DNA of 6,517 nt. It comes from Betaproteobacteria bacterium (GTDB lineage: Bacteria; Pseudomonadota; Gammaproteobacteria; Burkholderiales; SG8-39). Shown piece after piece: positions 1-5,296 of the stretch (positions are counted from its first letter, which is position 1; each line of letters starts with the position of its first letter). The notes beneath the pieces were generated by a model that searched no databases, had not been told where the DNA came from, and saw only the letters and a program-made list of their open reading frames with translations. The stretch spans positions 1-6,517 of the forward strand of contig CANIIN010000158.1 in NCBI GenBank assembly GCA_947467405.1. Direction: 5' to 3'. Position numbers and translations under genes: made by a program.

Positions 1-543
1 CAGGATGCCAGTGCGCATCGCGAACTGTGCATCGACCATGCGGCCGGTGAGCATGAGTTCGTGCGCCACGCCCTGGCCGACGATGCGCGGCAGCGTGTAG
101 GCGAGGGCGGTGTCGGGGACGAGGCTGCGCTTGATGAAGGCGCTGGAAAAACGCGCTTCTTCGGCGCCGATACGCACGTCGGCCACGCAGGCCAGGGCGA
201 ACCCTGCGCCGGCGGCCACGCCATTCACCGCCGCAATCACCGGCTGTGGTATGCGACGCAGGTGCGGAGCGAGTTCGATGATGTGGCGGCCGTAGGTTTC
301 CATGGCTCGTTTCTGGCCTGCAGTGGTGGGCATGTTGCCGACATCGGCACCGGAGCAGAAGCCGCGCCCGGCACCGGTGATGACGATGGCGCGCGTCTTC
401 GGCCACTCGTCGGCCAGCACGTCCAGCTTGGCGTGAAATTCCTCCGCCATATCCGCGCTCAGGGCGTTGAGCTTTTCAGGCTGGTTCAACGTCAGGATGG
501 CGACGTGGCCTCTGATTTCCTGCAGGACGAGTTCAGCACTCAT
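1..543 (-). CDS. Crotonase-superfamily acyl-CoA isomerase/hydratase-like protein (3' end outside window)
   Basis: The first 181 codons are visible; the gene runs off the left edge and lacks roughly the last 80 residues of a usual 255-265 aa crotonase. The ATG at 543-541 has a GAGGAG ribosome site five bases upstream (549-554). Seen: the N-terminal LTLNQPEKLNALS segment (residues 17-29) and the two oxyanion-hole segments GRGFCSGAD (59-67) and NGVAAGAGFALA (107-118). Both glutamates of rat mitochondrial enoyl-CoA hydratase (Glu144, Glu164) are replaced, by Ala116 and Phe136. An Asp is present at position 144 in LVPDTALAYTLPRIVG, where PaaG-type isomerases and 4-chlorobenzoyl-CoA dehalogenase carry their catalytic Asp. 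A PaaG/enoyl-CoA-isomerase-like activity on a cytoplasmic acyl-CoA is therefore more likely than classical hydration. It lies downstream of the acyl-CoA ligase gene on the same strand, with no convincing promoter of its own. The family is certain; the reaction is inferred. Confidence 0.93.
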   Translation of the reverse strand, partial: MSAELVLQEIRGHVAILTLNQPEKLNALSADMAEEFHAKLDVLADEWPKTRAIVITGAGRGFCSGADVGNMPTTAGQKRAMETYGRHIIELAPHLRRIPQPVIAAVNGVAAGAGFALACVADVRIGAEEARFSSAFIKRSLVPDTALAYTLPRIVGQGVAHELMLTGRMVDAQFAMRTGIL

Positions 544-590
544 GATTTCTCCTCATTGATGGGACTTGTTGATTGGTGAAAATTTCGTGC

Positions 591-627
591 GCTTGATCTG
601 TGGGCGGTTGATGCCTGTAGATCAAGC
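591..627. repeat. Perfect 9-bp inverted repeat between ligase and crotonase genes
   Basis: GCTTGATCT (591-599) is matched exactly by AGATCAAGC (619-627) across a 19-bp spacer. With a two-base bulge the complementarity extends outward by a further GTG/CAC. It lies 48 bp upstream of the crotonase start on the transcribed (minus) strand. It could be an mRNA stem-loop separating the two cistrons, or paired operator half-sites about 28 bp apart. As a rho-independent terminator it is poor: the loop is long and the short T run in GAAATTTTC on the minus strand does not follow the stem directly. I see no other structure in the 544-677 gap. Confidence 0.55.
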
Positions 628-677
628 ACTGGAGCGGATCTTCGGGCACTTCCCAATGGTTGTGGTCATCTGCATGG

Positions 678-2291
678 CTAGCCGCGCTTCTTGAGCAGGT
701 CGCGCAGTTCGTGCTTCTTGACCTTGCCGCTCGGCGTGCGCGGCAGTTCCTTGATGATCTCGATGTGCTCGGGGGTCTTCTGCTTGGCCACGCCGAGCTG
801 CTCGAAATGCGCGCGCACCGTCGTGATGTCCAGGGTGTCGCCGCTGCGCAGCACGACGAAGGTGCAGACCACTTCGCCCAGGCGTTCGTGCGACTTGGCC
901 ACCGCGGCCACGTCGGCCACCTGTGGGTGTTTCAGCATCAGGTCCTCGACTTCCAGCGAGGAAATGTTTTCGCCGCCGCGGATGATGATGTCCTTCTTGC
1001 GATCGGTAATGGCCAGAAAGCCGTCACGGTCGAGGCGGCCGATATCGCCGGTGCGGAACCACCCGCCGGGGATGAAAGCGGCGTCGTTCAGTTGCGGGTC
1101 GAGATAGCCGAGAAACATTTCCGGACCGCGCGACAGGATTTCGCCTGCTTCGCCGATGGGCAGATCGCGGTCGTCGTCATCGATGATGCGCACTTCGTTG
1201 CCGAATGTCAGTCCGCCGTCGGTGAACAGGCGCTTGTCGAGCGGATCCGAGGGCCTGCCCCAGGAGATGGTCGGGTGTTCCGATGAGCCGTACGAACGGT
1301 AGGTGTTGAGACCGAACTTTGCGCAGCGATCCACCAGCGTCGGCGGAACGGTGGTCGCGCCGCACAGCATGTCCTTCAGCGTGCTGATGTCACGGCCGCC
1401 GGCTTCTGCCGCATCGAGGACGCCGTTGACGTGGAAGGGCGTGCCGGAGCAGGCGCCGATCTTGTAGCGCTCGATCAGTTCGGCGGCCGCATTGGCATCC
1501 CATTGATCCATCATGATGGTCAGGGTGCCGTCGATGGCGTGGCGCAGGATGCCCAGCACGCCGGCGATGTGTCCCGCGGGCCACGGCGACAGCGTGGCGG
1601 CGCCGGGTTGGATGCGACGCTGGTAGGTGCTGATCATTTCCGCCAGCAGGGTATTAGAACTGTGCAGCACGCCTTTCGGCGCGGCGGTGGTCCCGGAGGT
1701 GTACAGCAGCAGCGCCACGTCGTCCGGCGTATGGTTCGGCGCCGGAAAGCTGCCGGTGGATTTGGCGATCAGGTCCGGCCACAGGATCGCATCCGCAGGA
1801 CCCTCCTTGCCGATGATGATGATCTTCTCCAGTTTGGGCGCGTCGATCTTCGCCAGGCGCTCCAGGTAATCGATGCTGCGCCAGCGGTCCGGCGAAACAA
1901 AGATCTTGGCGCCGGAGTTCTGCAGCAGGTAGCTGACTTCGCTGGGCCCGAAGATATGCACGATGGGCAGGATCACGCAGCCCAGTGCGGCGGCGGCACG
2001 GTACAGCAGGACGCCTTCCAGCCAGTTCGGCGTCTGCACGGCAATGACGTCGCCGGTGCGCAGGCCGATGGCGTACAACCCCGAGGCCAGTTCAAGGCCT
2101 TGGCGATGGATGTCGCGCATCAGGTATTCGGTGGTGGTGGTTCCCGAGTGCAGCACCATCGGCACATCAGGACATTGCGCCGCGGTCTCCGCCATGGCCT
2201 GGCCCAGTGTCTTGTCGCGCCATACGCCGAGTGCGCGCCAGGCTTCCAGATAGGGTGCGCGAAACGACTGATCGTATGGGGCCTTGAGCAT
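678..2291 (-). CDS. AMP-forming acyl-CoA synthetase (cyclohexanecarboxylate-CoA ligase-like)
   Basis: A complete 537-residue ANL-superfamily enzyme that activates a carboxylic acid with ATP and CoA, via an acyl-adenylate, in the cytoplasm. Seen: the P-loop YTSGTTAAPKG (197-207), the adenine-binding YGSSEHP (334-340), WFRTGD (411-416) with the ribose-binding Asp416, the hinge region TDRKKDIIIRGGENIS (429-444), and the C-terminal PRTPSGKVKKHEL (517-529) with catalytic Lys523. All core motifs are intact and the length is normal. The ATG at 2291-2289 follows a strong GGAGGAG (2298-2304) at six bases. The overall pattern, especially TPDDVALLLYTSGTTAAPKG, resembles the cyclohexanecarboxylate/medium-chain ligase group, but I cannot read acid specificity. 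It is transcribed divergently from the MBL hydrolase gene, and the crotonase gene lies 134 bp downstream. A candidate promoter lies at 2466-2438. Function class is secure; substrate is unknown. Confidence 0.96.
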   Translation of the reverse strand: MLKAPYDQSFRAPYLEAWRALGVWRDKTLGQAMAETAAQCPDVPMVLHSGTTTTEYLMRDIHRQGLELASGLYAIGLRTGDVIAVQTPNWLEGVLLYRAAAALGCVILPIVHIFGPSEVSYLLQNSGAKIFVSPDRWRSIDYLERLAKIDAPKLEKIIIIGKEGPADAILWPDLIAKSTGSFPAPNHTPDDVALLLYTSGTTAAPKGVLHSSNTLLAEMISTYQRRIQPGAATLSPWPAGHIAGVLGILRHAIDGTLTIMMDQWDANAAAELIERYKIGACSGTPFHVNGVLDAAEAGGRDISTLKDMLCGATTVPPTLVDRCAKFGLNTYRSYGSSEHPTISWGRPSDPLDKRLFTDGGLTFGNEVRIIDDDDRDLPIGEAGEILSRGPEMFLGYLDPQLNDAAFIPGGWFRTGDIGRLDRDGFLAITDRKKDIIIRGGENISSLEVEDLMLKHPQVADVAAVAKSHERLGEVVCTFVVLRSGDTLDITTVRAHFEQLGVAKQKTPEHIEIIKELPRTPSGKVKKHELRDLLKKRG

Positions 2292-2314
2292 CGGTGTCTC
2301 CTCCGGGAGTACGT

Positions 2315-2332
2315 GATTGCAGCGGATTGCAG
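2315..2332. repeat. Tandem 8-mer direct repeat with 10-bp period in the ligase leader
   Basis: GATTGCAG occurs at 2315-2322 and again at 2325-2332, one helical turn apart, 24 bp upstream of the ligase ATG and just upstream of its ribosome binding site. Two copies on the same helix face would suit a regulator binding direct half-sites, but two short copies could also be chance. Confidence 0.3.
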
Positions 2333-2437
2333 TGGCGGGGCAGTGCGGCGTTGCGCTGTCCGCCGTTCATCGCGCTGTTCGTTGTCATGGTCGGTGCCGG
2401 GATGCGCCGTGTACTGCGCGAATCCCGGCCGCAGGAA

Positions 2438-2466
2438 ATAGTAAGCTAATTAAATTACCCCGGCAA
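2438..2466 (-). promoter_or_regulatory. Candidate sigma70-type promoter for the acyl-CoA ligase
   Basis: On the minus strand, TTGCCG (2466-2461, 4 of 6 to TTGACA) is followed by exactly 17 bp and then TACTAT (2443-2438, 4 of 6 to TATAAT, with the key first TA and last T present). This would start transcription near 2431, giving a leader of about 140 nt before the ligase ATG. The -35 overlaps the left arm of the dyad at 2459-2482, and the spacer is the AT-rich dyad at 2441-2458. A regulator bound there would block the promoter directly. I found no equally good match for the rightward MBL gene. Confidence 0.35.
2441..2458. promoter_or_regulatory. AT-rich 18-bp dyad, candidate operator
   Basis: GTAAGCTAATTAAATTAC is symmetric about 2449/2450: the outer GTAA/TTAC and the central TAATTA pair, 14 of 18 positions in all. 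It is one of the few AT-rich islands in this high-GC window and lies in the divergent region between the ligase and MBL genes, the usual location for an operator shared by two divergent units. The binding protein is not encoded in the window. Confidence 0.4.
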
Positions 2467-2482
2467 TCGAACAGTTGCCGGG
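2459..2482. promoter_or_regulatory. Perfect 8-bp inverted repeat, candidate operator or hairpin
   Basis: CCCGGCAA (2459-2466) and TTGCCGGG (2475-2482) are perfect reverse complements around an 8-base centre. The repeat abuts the AT-rich dyad that ends at 2458 and lies 65 bp upstream of the MBL start. Because both flanking genes point away, it is not their terminator. Read leftward, the stem is followed by GTAATTTAATTAG, so it could weakly terminate antisense transcription. An operator is the simpler explanation. Confidence 0.45.
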
Positions 2483-2547
2483 CGCGGCACACCGTGGCGG
2501 GACGATGGTGCGAGAATGCGGTGGAAACAGACAAGAATCGGACCGAT

Positions 2548-3309
2548 ATGCAAATGCACATCCTGTCAGGCGGACGCCTGATCATGAAACGCAGCGTCTA
2601 CATTCCCGATGCCGCAGCCGACGAGAAGATCGAATTGCCGGTGTTGTGCGCGCTGCTCAGGCATCCGCAGGGCAACGTGCTGTTCGACACCGGTTGCCAT
2701 CCGCTGGCGGCAACCGACCCCGAAGCGCGCTGGGGGGGGCTGTCGAGATTCATGAAGCTCATTTCGCCGCCGGAAGACAATCTCGTCAACGGGCTTGCCG
2801 GGTTGGGCATTGGTCCCTCGGACATCGACCTCGTGGTCAATTCGCACTTCCACACCGACCACTGCGGCTGCAACGAGTATTTCAAGAACGCCACCATTCT
2901 GTGCAGCAACAAGGAGCTCGCGGCGGCGAACGCCGAGGACGCGGTGCGGGCCGGTTACCTGCCCACGGAATGGAAGCACGGCAAGCGCTTCGATTCCTTC
3001 GACGGCCAGCGCGACGTGTTCGGCGATGGCCGCATCGTGCTGGTACCGGTGCCGGGCCACACGCCGGGCTGCATCGCCGCGCTGGTGGGTCTGGACCGGT
3101 CGGGCAGCTTCCTGGTCGCCTCGGACTCGGTGGCGATCCGCGAGTGCCTCGATCGCGACTACAACCCCAAGCCGACGTGGAATCACGATATCGCCATGGG
3201 GTCGCTGGCGGAGATCCGGCGCATCCAGGCGGCTGGTACGGAAATCATTTTCGGCCACGATGCCGCGCAATGGGACGCGCTGAAAAAGGGCGCGGACTTC
3301 TACGATTGA
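2548..3309 (+). CDS. AHL-lactonase-like metallo-beta-lactamase-fold hydrolase
   Basis: A 253-residue cytoplasmic MBL-fold protein close in length and motif spacing to the AiiA/AttM (BlcC) lactonase family, which opens homoserine- or gamma-butyrolactones. All expected dinuclear zinc ligands are visible: HFHTDH (His100, His102, Asp104, His105), His171 in PGHTPG, Asp193 in ASDS and His237 in FGHD. The N-terminal MHILSGG, VYIPDA and NVLFDTGCHP blocks are also family-typical. The Tyr194 of AiiA, two residues past the bridging Asp-Ala/Ser pair, is Ala196 here, so substrate may differ. I chose the ATG at 2548 because homology starts there. The frame stays open back to 2317, but that extension crosses the operator region and looks non-coding. 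The ribosome site is weak, and an ATG at 2554 is an alternative start. It is probably co-transcribed with the DUF3237 gene 25 bp downstream. Fold is certain; lactone substrate is inferred. Confidence 0.93.
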   Translation: MQMHILSGGRLIMKRSVYIPDAAADEKIELPVLCALLRHPQGNVLFDTGCHPLAATDPEARWGGLSRFMKLISPPEDNLVNGLAGLGIGPSDIDLVVNSHFHTDHCGCNEYFKNATILCSNKELAAANAEDAVRAGYLPTEWKHGKRFDSFDGQRDVFGDGRIVLVPVPGHTPGCIAALVGLDRSGSFLVASDSVAIRECLDRDYNPKPTWNHDIAMGSLAEIRRIQAAGTEIIFGHDAAQWDALKKGADFYD

Positions 3310-3334
3310 TCTGCACGACTGAACCAGGATCGTC

Positions 3335-3805
3335 ATGAACTACACGCCCGCCCAGCCCGAACTCACCTTGATCGCGCACATTGCGCTCCGGCTCGATGCG
3401 CCGCTCGATCTGGGCGTGATTCCGGTCGGGCGCCGCCGATTGCTGGGCATTTCGGGTGGCACGGTGTCAGGCGGACGGCTGCGCGGCGAAGTGCTGCCGG
3501 GCGGCAGCGACTGGCAGACCGTGCGCGAGGACAAGAGCGTGCTGATGGATGCACGCTATGCCATCCGCACCCTGGATGGTGCGCTGATCGGCGTGGTGGA
3601 AAGCGGCGTGCGCCATGGCCCGCCGGAGGTGCTGGCGCGCGTGGCCGCAGGCGAGGCGGTCGACCCCAGCGCCTATTACTTCCGCACCACACCGCGCTTC
3701 GAGACCGGCGACGAGCGCTACGCCTGGCTGAACAACGCGATTGCGATCAGTTCCGGTGTGCGTGCGGGCGACAGCGTGCTGCTGGATTGCTATCTGGTGG
3801 AGTGA
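3335..3805 (+). CDS. DUF3237 (UPF0311) family protein
   Basis: A 156-residue protein, of normal length for DUF3237. Seen: a family-like glycine-rich block ISGGTVSGGRLRGEVLPGG (39-57) followed by SDWQTV (58-63), a central segment DARYAIRTLDGALIGV (72-87), and the strongly patterned YYFRTTPRFETGDERYAWLN (114-133), which carries most of the aromatic and charged conserved positions. There is no signal peptide or membrane segment, so it should be cytoplasmic. The alternating hydrophobic pattern suggests a small beta-barrel-like fold. The ATG has AGGA (3326-3329) five bases upstream, and the gene follows the MBL hydrolase after 25 bp, so translation and expression are probably linked. I know of no established biochemical role for the family. 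Pairing with a hydrolase and CoA enzymes suggests a catabolic accessory or lactone/acyl-binding role, which is inference only. Confidence 0.9.
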   Translation: MNYTPAQPELTLIAHIALRLDAPLDLGVIPVGRRRLLGISGGTVSGGRLRGEVLPGGSDWQTVREDKSVLMDARYAIRTLDGALIGVVESGVRHGPPEVLARVAAGEAVDPSAYYFRTTPRFETGDERYAWLNNAIAISSGVRAGDSVLLDCYLVE

Positions 3806-3914
3806 ATGGTGACGCCAGGATCGGCGCCGTGTCGCCGCTCCATCCTGCCGATCCGCGGCAACCGCAATGCGTGCCGGTGAGGATCATCTCTCCGTCTGCA
3901 ATAGAATCCAGCCT

Positions 3915-3949
3915 GCAAAATAGTGCCGGTGGCACTTGGGAAATTTTGC
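3915..3949. promoter_or_regulatory. Two-tier inverted repeat in the CoA-transferase leader
   Basis: Outer arms GCAAAAT (3915-3921) and ATTTTGC (3943-3949) enclose inner arms AGTGCC (3922-3927) and GGCACT (3931-3936) with a 3-base centre. The six bases TGGGAA bulge on the right side only. The 8-bp palindrome TTGCGCAA (3946-3953) overlaps the right arm. It lies 110 bp past the DUF3237 stop. With no T run after it, a rho-independent terminator is unlikely, so an operator or a processed RNA stem is more plausible. The nearby TAGAAT (3902-3907) resembles a -10 box but has no acceptable -35 partner. Confidence 0.45.
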
Positions 3950-3958
3950 GCAACACGG

Positions 3959-3974
3959 TGGCAAGGCAGATGCT
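3959..3974 (+). promoter_or_regulatory. Candidate sigma54 (RpoN) promoter for the CoA-transferase
   Basis: TGGCAAGGCAGATGCT matches the -24/-12 consensus TGGCACG-N4-TTGCW at 10 of the 12 specified positions, with the obligatory GG and GC exactly 10 bp apart (GG 3960-3961, GC 3972-3973). Transcription would begin near 3985, leaving a leader of about 108 nt that contains the stem-loops at 4038-4070. A sigma54 promoter needs an enhancer-binding activator, and none is encoded here. The two mismatches are at the C of CAC and the first T of TTGC. Confidence 0.35.
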
Positions 3975-4037
3975 CAAGGGCGATCTGGATCGGTAGGTAA
4001 AGGCGTCGGGCATCATTTGCCTTGATGCAGGCGCGAG

Positions 4038-4070
4038 CAGGGGCGACAGTCGGCCCCTGGTTGTCGGGGC
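4038..4070 (+). promoter_or_regulatory. Mutually exclusive stem-loops just upstream of the CoA-transferase start
   Basis: CAGGGGC (4038-4044) pairs perfectly with GCCCCTG (4053-4059) across 8 bases. The same GCCCC (4053-4057) can instead pair with GGGGC (4066-4070) across 8 bases. The two hairpins cannot coexist, an arrangement seen in attenuators and riboregulators. The ribosome site GAGGAG (4083-4088) lies 13 bases past the second hairpin and I see no arm that would pair with it, so any effect on translation would be indirect. No known riboswitch class is recognised. Confidence 0.4.
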
Positions 4071-4093
4071 AATCTGGAGTTTGAGGAGTTGAC

Positions 4094-5284
4094 ATGGCAG
4101 AACCACTGGTCGGGTTGCGCATTATCGACATGACGTCGGTACTGATGGGGCCCTACGCGACCCAGATCCTCGGCGACTACGGCGCCGACGTCATCAAGAT
4201 CGAGTCTCCCGCAGGCGACACGACGCGCGGCGTCGGCCCGATGAGAACGGAGGGCATGGGGCATATCTTCCTGCACGCCAACCGCAACAAGCGCAGCGTT
4301 GTCCTCGACCTCAAGCAGCCCGCCGGGCTGGATGCGCTCATGCAACTGGCGAAGACCGCTGACGTGTTGATATCCAATGTGCGGCCTGCCGCCATGGCTC
4401 GACTCGGAGTCACCTACGAAAAGCTCGCCGAAGCCAATCCGCGCATCATCGTCCTGTCGCTGGTGGGCTATGGACAGAAGGGGCCGTATGCAGCGAAGCC
4501 CGCGTACGATGATCTGGTGCAGGGCGTGGCGGGAATTCCATCCTTGGTGGCAGCCTCCGGTACGCCGGAGCCGCGCTACGTTCCCGTGACCATTGTCGAC
4601 CGCGCCGTGGCGCTCAACGCGGTGAACGCCATTCTTGCGGCGCTGTACAGCCGTGATCGCACCGGCGAGGGGCAGGCGATCGAAATTCCGATGTTCGAAA
4701 CCATTACGCAGTTCGTGATGGGCGATCACCTTGGCGGTTTGACGTTCGATCCGCCCATCGGACCGGCCGGCTATCCCCGGCTGCTGACGCCGGACCGCCG
4801 TCCCTACGCGACCCGTGACGGCTACATCTGCGTTCTCGTTTACACGGACCGCAACTGGCGTGCATTTCTGGAGGAAATCGGCAAGCCTGATCTATTCGAA
4901 AAAGATCCCCGCTTTGCCACACTGGGCAAGCGCACCGAGAACATTTCGGCACTGTACGCCATGGTTTCAGAGGCGATGGCGACGCGGACCACGCGTGAAT
5001 GGCTCGATACCCTCGAGCGGCTCGATATTGCTGCCATGCCGATGCATACGCCGGAATCCCTGCTGGATGATCCGCACATGCGGGCGGTCGATTTCTTTCG
5101 TGTCGTCAATCATCCAACCGAAGGCAGCATTCGAGAAATGGCGGTTCCTGGCACCTGGTCCAAGACGCAGCCGACGAGCCGACTGCCTGCGCCGAAGCTC
5201 GGGCAGCACAGCCGGGAGGTGCTGCGCGAAGCGGGCCTGGCGGATGAGGTGATTGACAAGGTAACGGGCAACAAGGCCGGTTGA
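4094..5284 (+). CDS. Family III CoA-transferase (CaiB/Frc/BaiF family)
   Basis: A complete 396-residue enzyme of the formyl-CoA/carnitine-CoA transferase family, which moves CoA between carboxylic acids through an aspartyl-CoA thioester. Seen: the N-terminal LVGLRIIDMTSVLMGPYATQ (5-24), GADVIKIESPAGDTTR (30-45), the NRNKRSVVLDLK block (63-74), ADVLISNVRPAAMARLGVTY (89-108), the substrate-loop region SLVGYGQKGPYA (122-133) and RTGEGQAIEIPMFE (189-202). The catalytic Asp of Frc (Asp169) aligns with Asp169 here in TIVDRAVALNAVNAILAAL; the usual Thr-Gly after it is replaced by Ala-Val-Ala. The ATG follows GAGGAG (4083-4088) at five bases. It is on the same strand as the MBL/DUF3237 pair but 288 bp away, behind its own structured leader, so it may be expressed separately. 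Donor and acceptor acids cannot be read from sequence. The family is secure. Confidence 0.95.
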   Translation: MAEPLVGLRIIDMTSVLMGPYATQILGDYGADVIKIESPAGDTTRGVGPMRTEGMGHIFLHANRNKRSVVLDLKQPAGLDALMQLAKTADVLISNVRPAAMARLGVTYEKLAEANPRIIVLSLVGYGQKGPYAAKPAYDDLVQGVAGIPSLVAASGTPEPRYVPVTIVDRAVALNAVNAILAALYSRDRTGEGQAIEIPMFETITQFVMGDHLGGLTFDPPIGPAGYPRLLTPDRRPYATRDGYICVLVYTDRNWRAFLEEIGKPDLFEKDPRFATLGKRTENISALYAMVSEAMATRTTREWLDTLERLDIAAMPMHTPESLLDDPHMRAVDFFRVVNHPTEGSIREMAVPGTWSKTQPTSRLPAPKLGQHSREVLREAGLADEVIDKVTGNKAG

Positions 5285-5296
5285 CCCAGTGTGGCA

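Noticed and set aside
61..579. Rightward open frame of 172 codons opposite the crotonase gene
   Set aside because: It is antisense to a clear crotonase frame with catalytic-family motifs. The composition (Gly/His/Arg/Asp rich) is that of a GC-rich shadow frame.
1431..2441. Rightward open frame of 336 codons opposite the acyl-CoA ligase
   Set aside because: It is antisense to the complete ligase with all ANL motifs. The protein is rich in Gly, Arg, Gln and His without recognisable domains, and it ends in the divergent control region.
2317..2547. N-terminal extension of the MBL hydrolase (77 further codons in frame)
   Set aside because: The translated extension is Cys/Arg-rich and unlike the family. 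It crosses the candidate promoter and both dyads, and family-typical sequence begins at the ATG at 2548.
2475..3338. Overlapping long frames on both strands across the MBL gene (rightward 2475-3338, leftward 2566-3336)
   Set aside because: Both are shadows of the MBL gene, with Arg/Gly-rich, domain-free translations. The MBL frame carries every zinc ligand.
3931..3949. TGGCAC...TTTTGC as a sigma54 promoter
   Set aside because: The GG and GC are 15 bp apart instead of the required 10. The match at 3959-3974 has correct spacing.
3787..3996. Possible 69-codon gene in the 288-bp gap
   Set aside because: It starts inside the DUF3237 gene, has no ribosome site or recognisable family, and overlaps the inverted repeats and the sigma54-like site. 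A degraded remnant is possible but unsupported.
3790..4131. Leftward 113-codon frame covering the same gap
   Set aside because: No ribosome site and no family pattern. Its start lies inside the CoA-transferase gene.
4013..4729. Leftward 238-codon frame opposite the CoA-transferase
   Set aside because: Antisense to a complete CoA-transferase with its catalytic Asp. The translation is His/Arg-rich and typical of a shadow.
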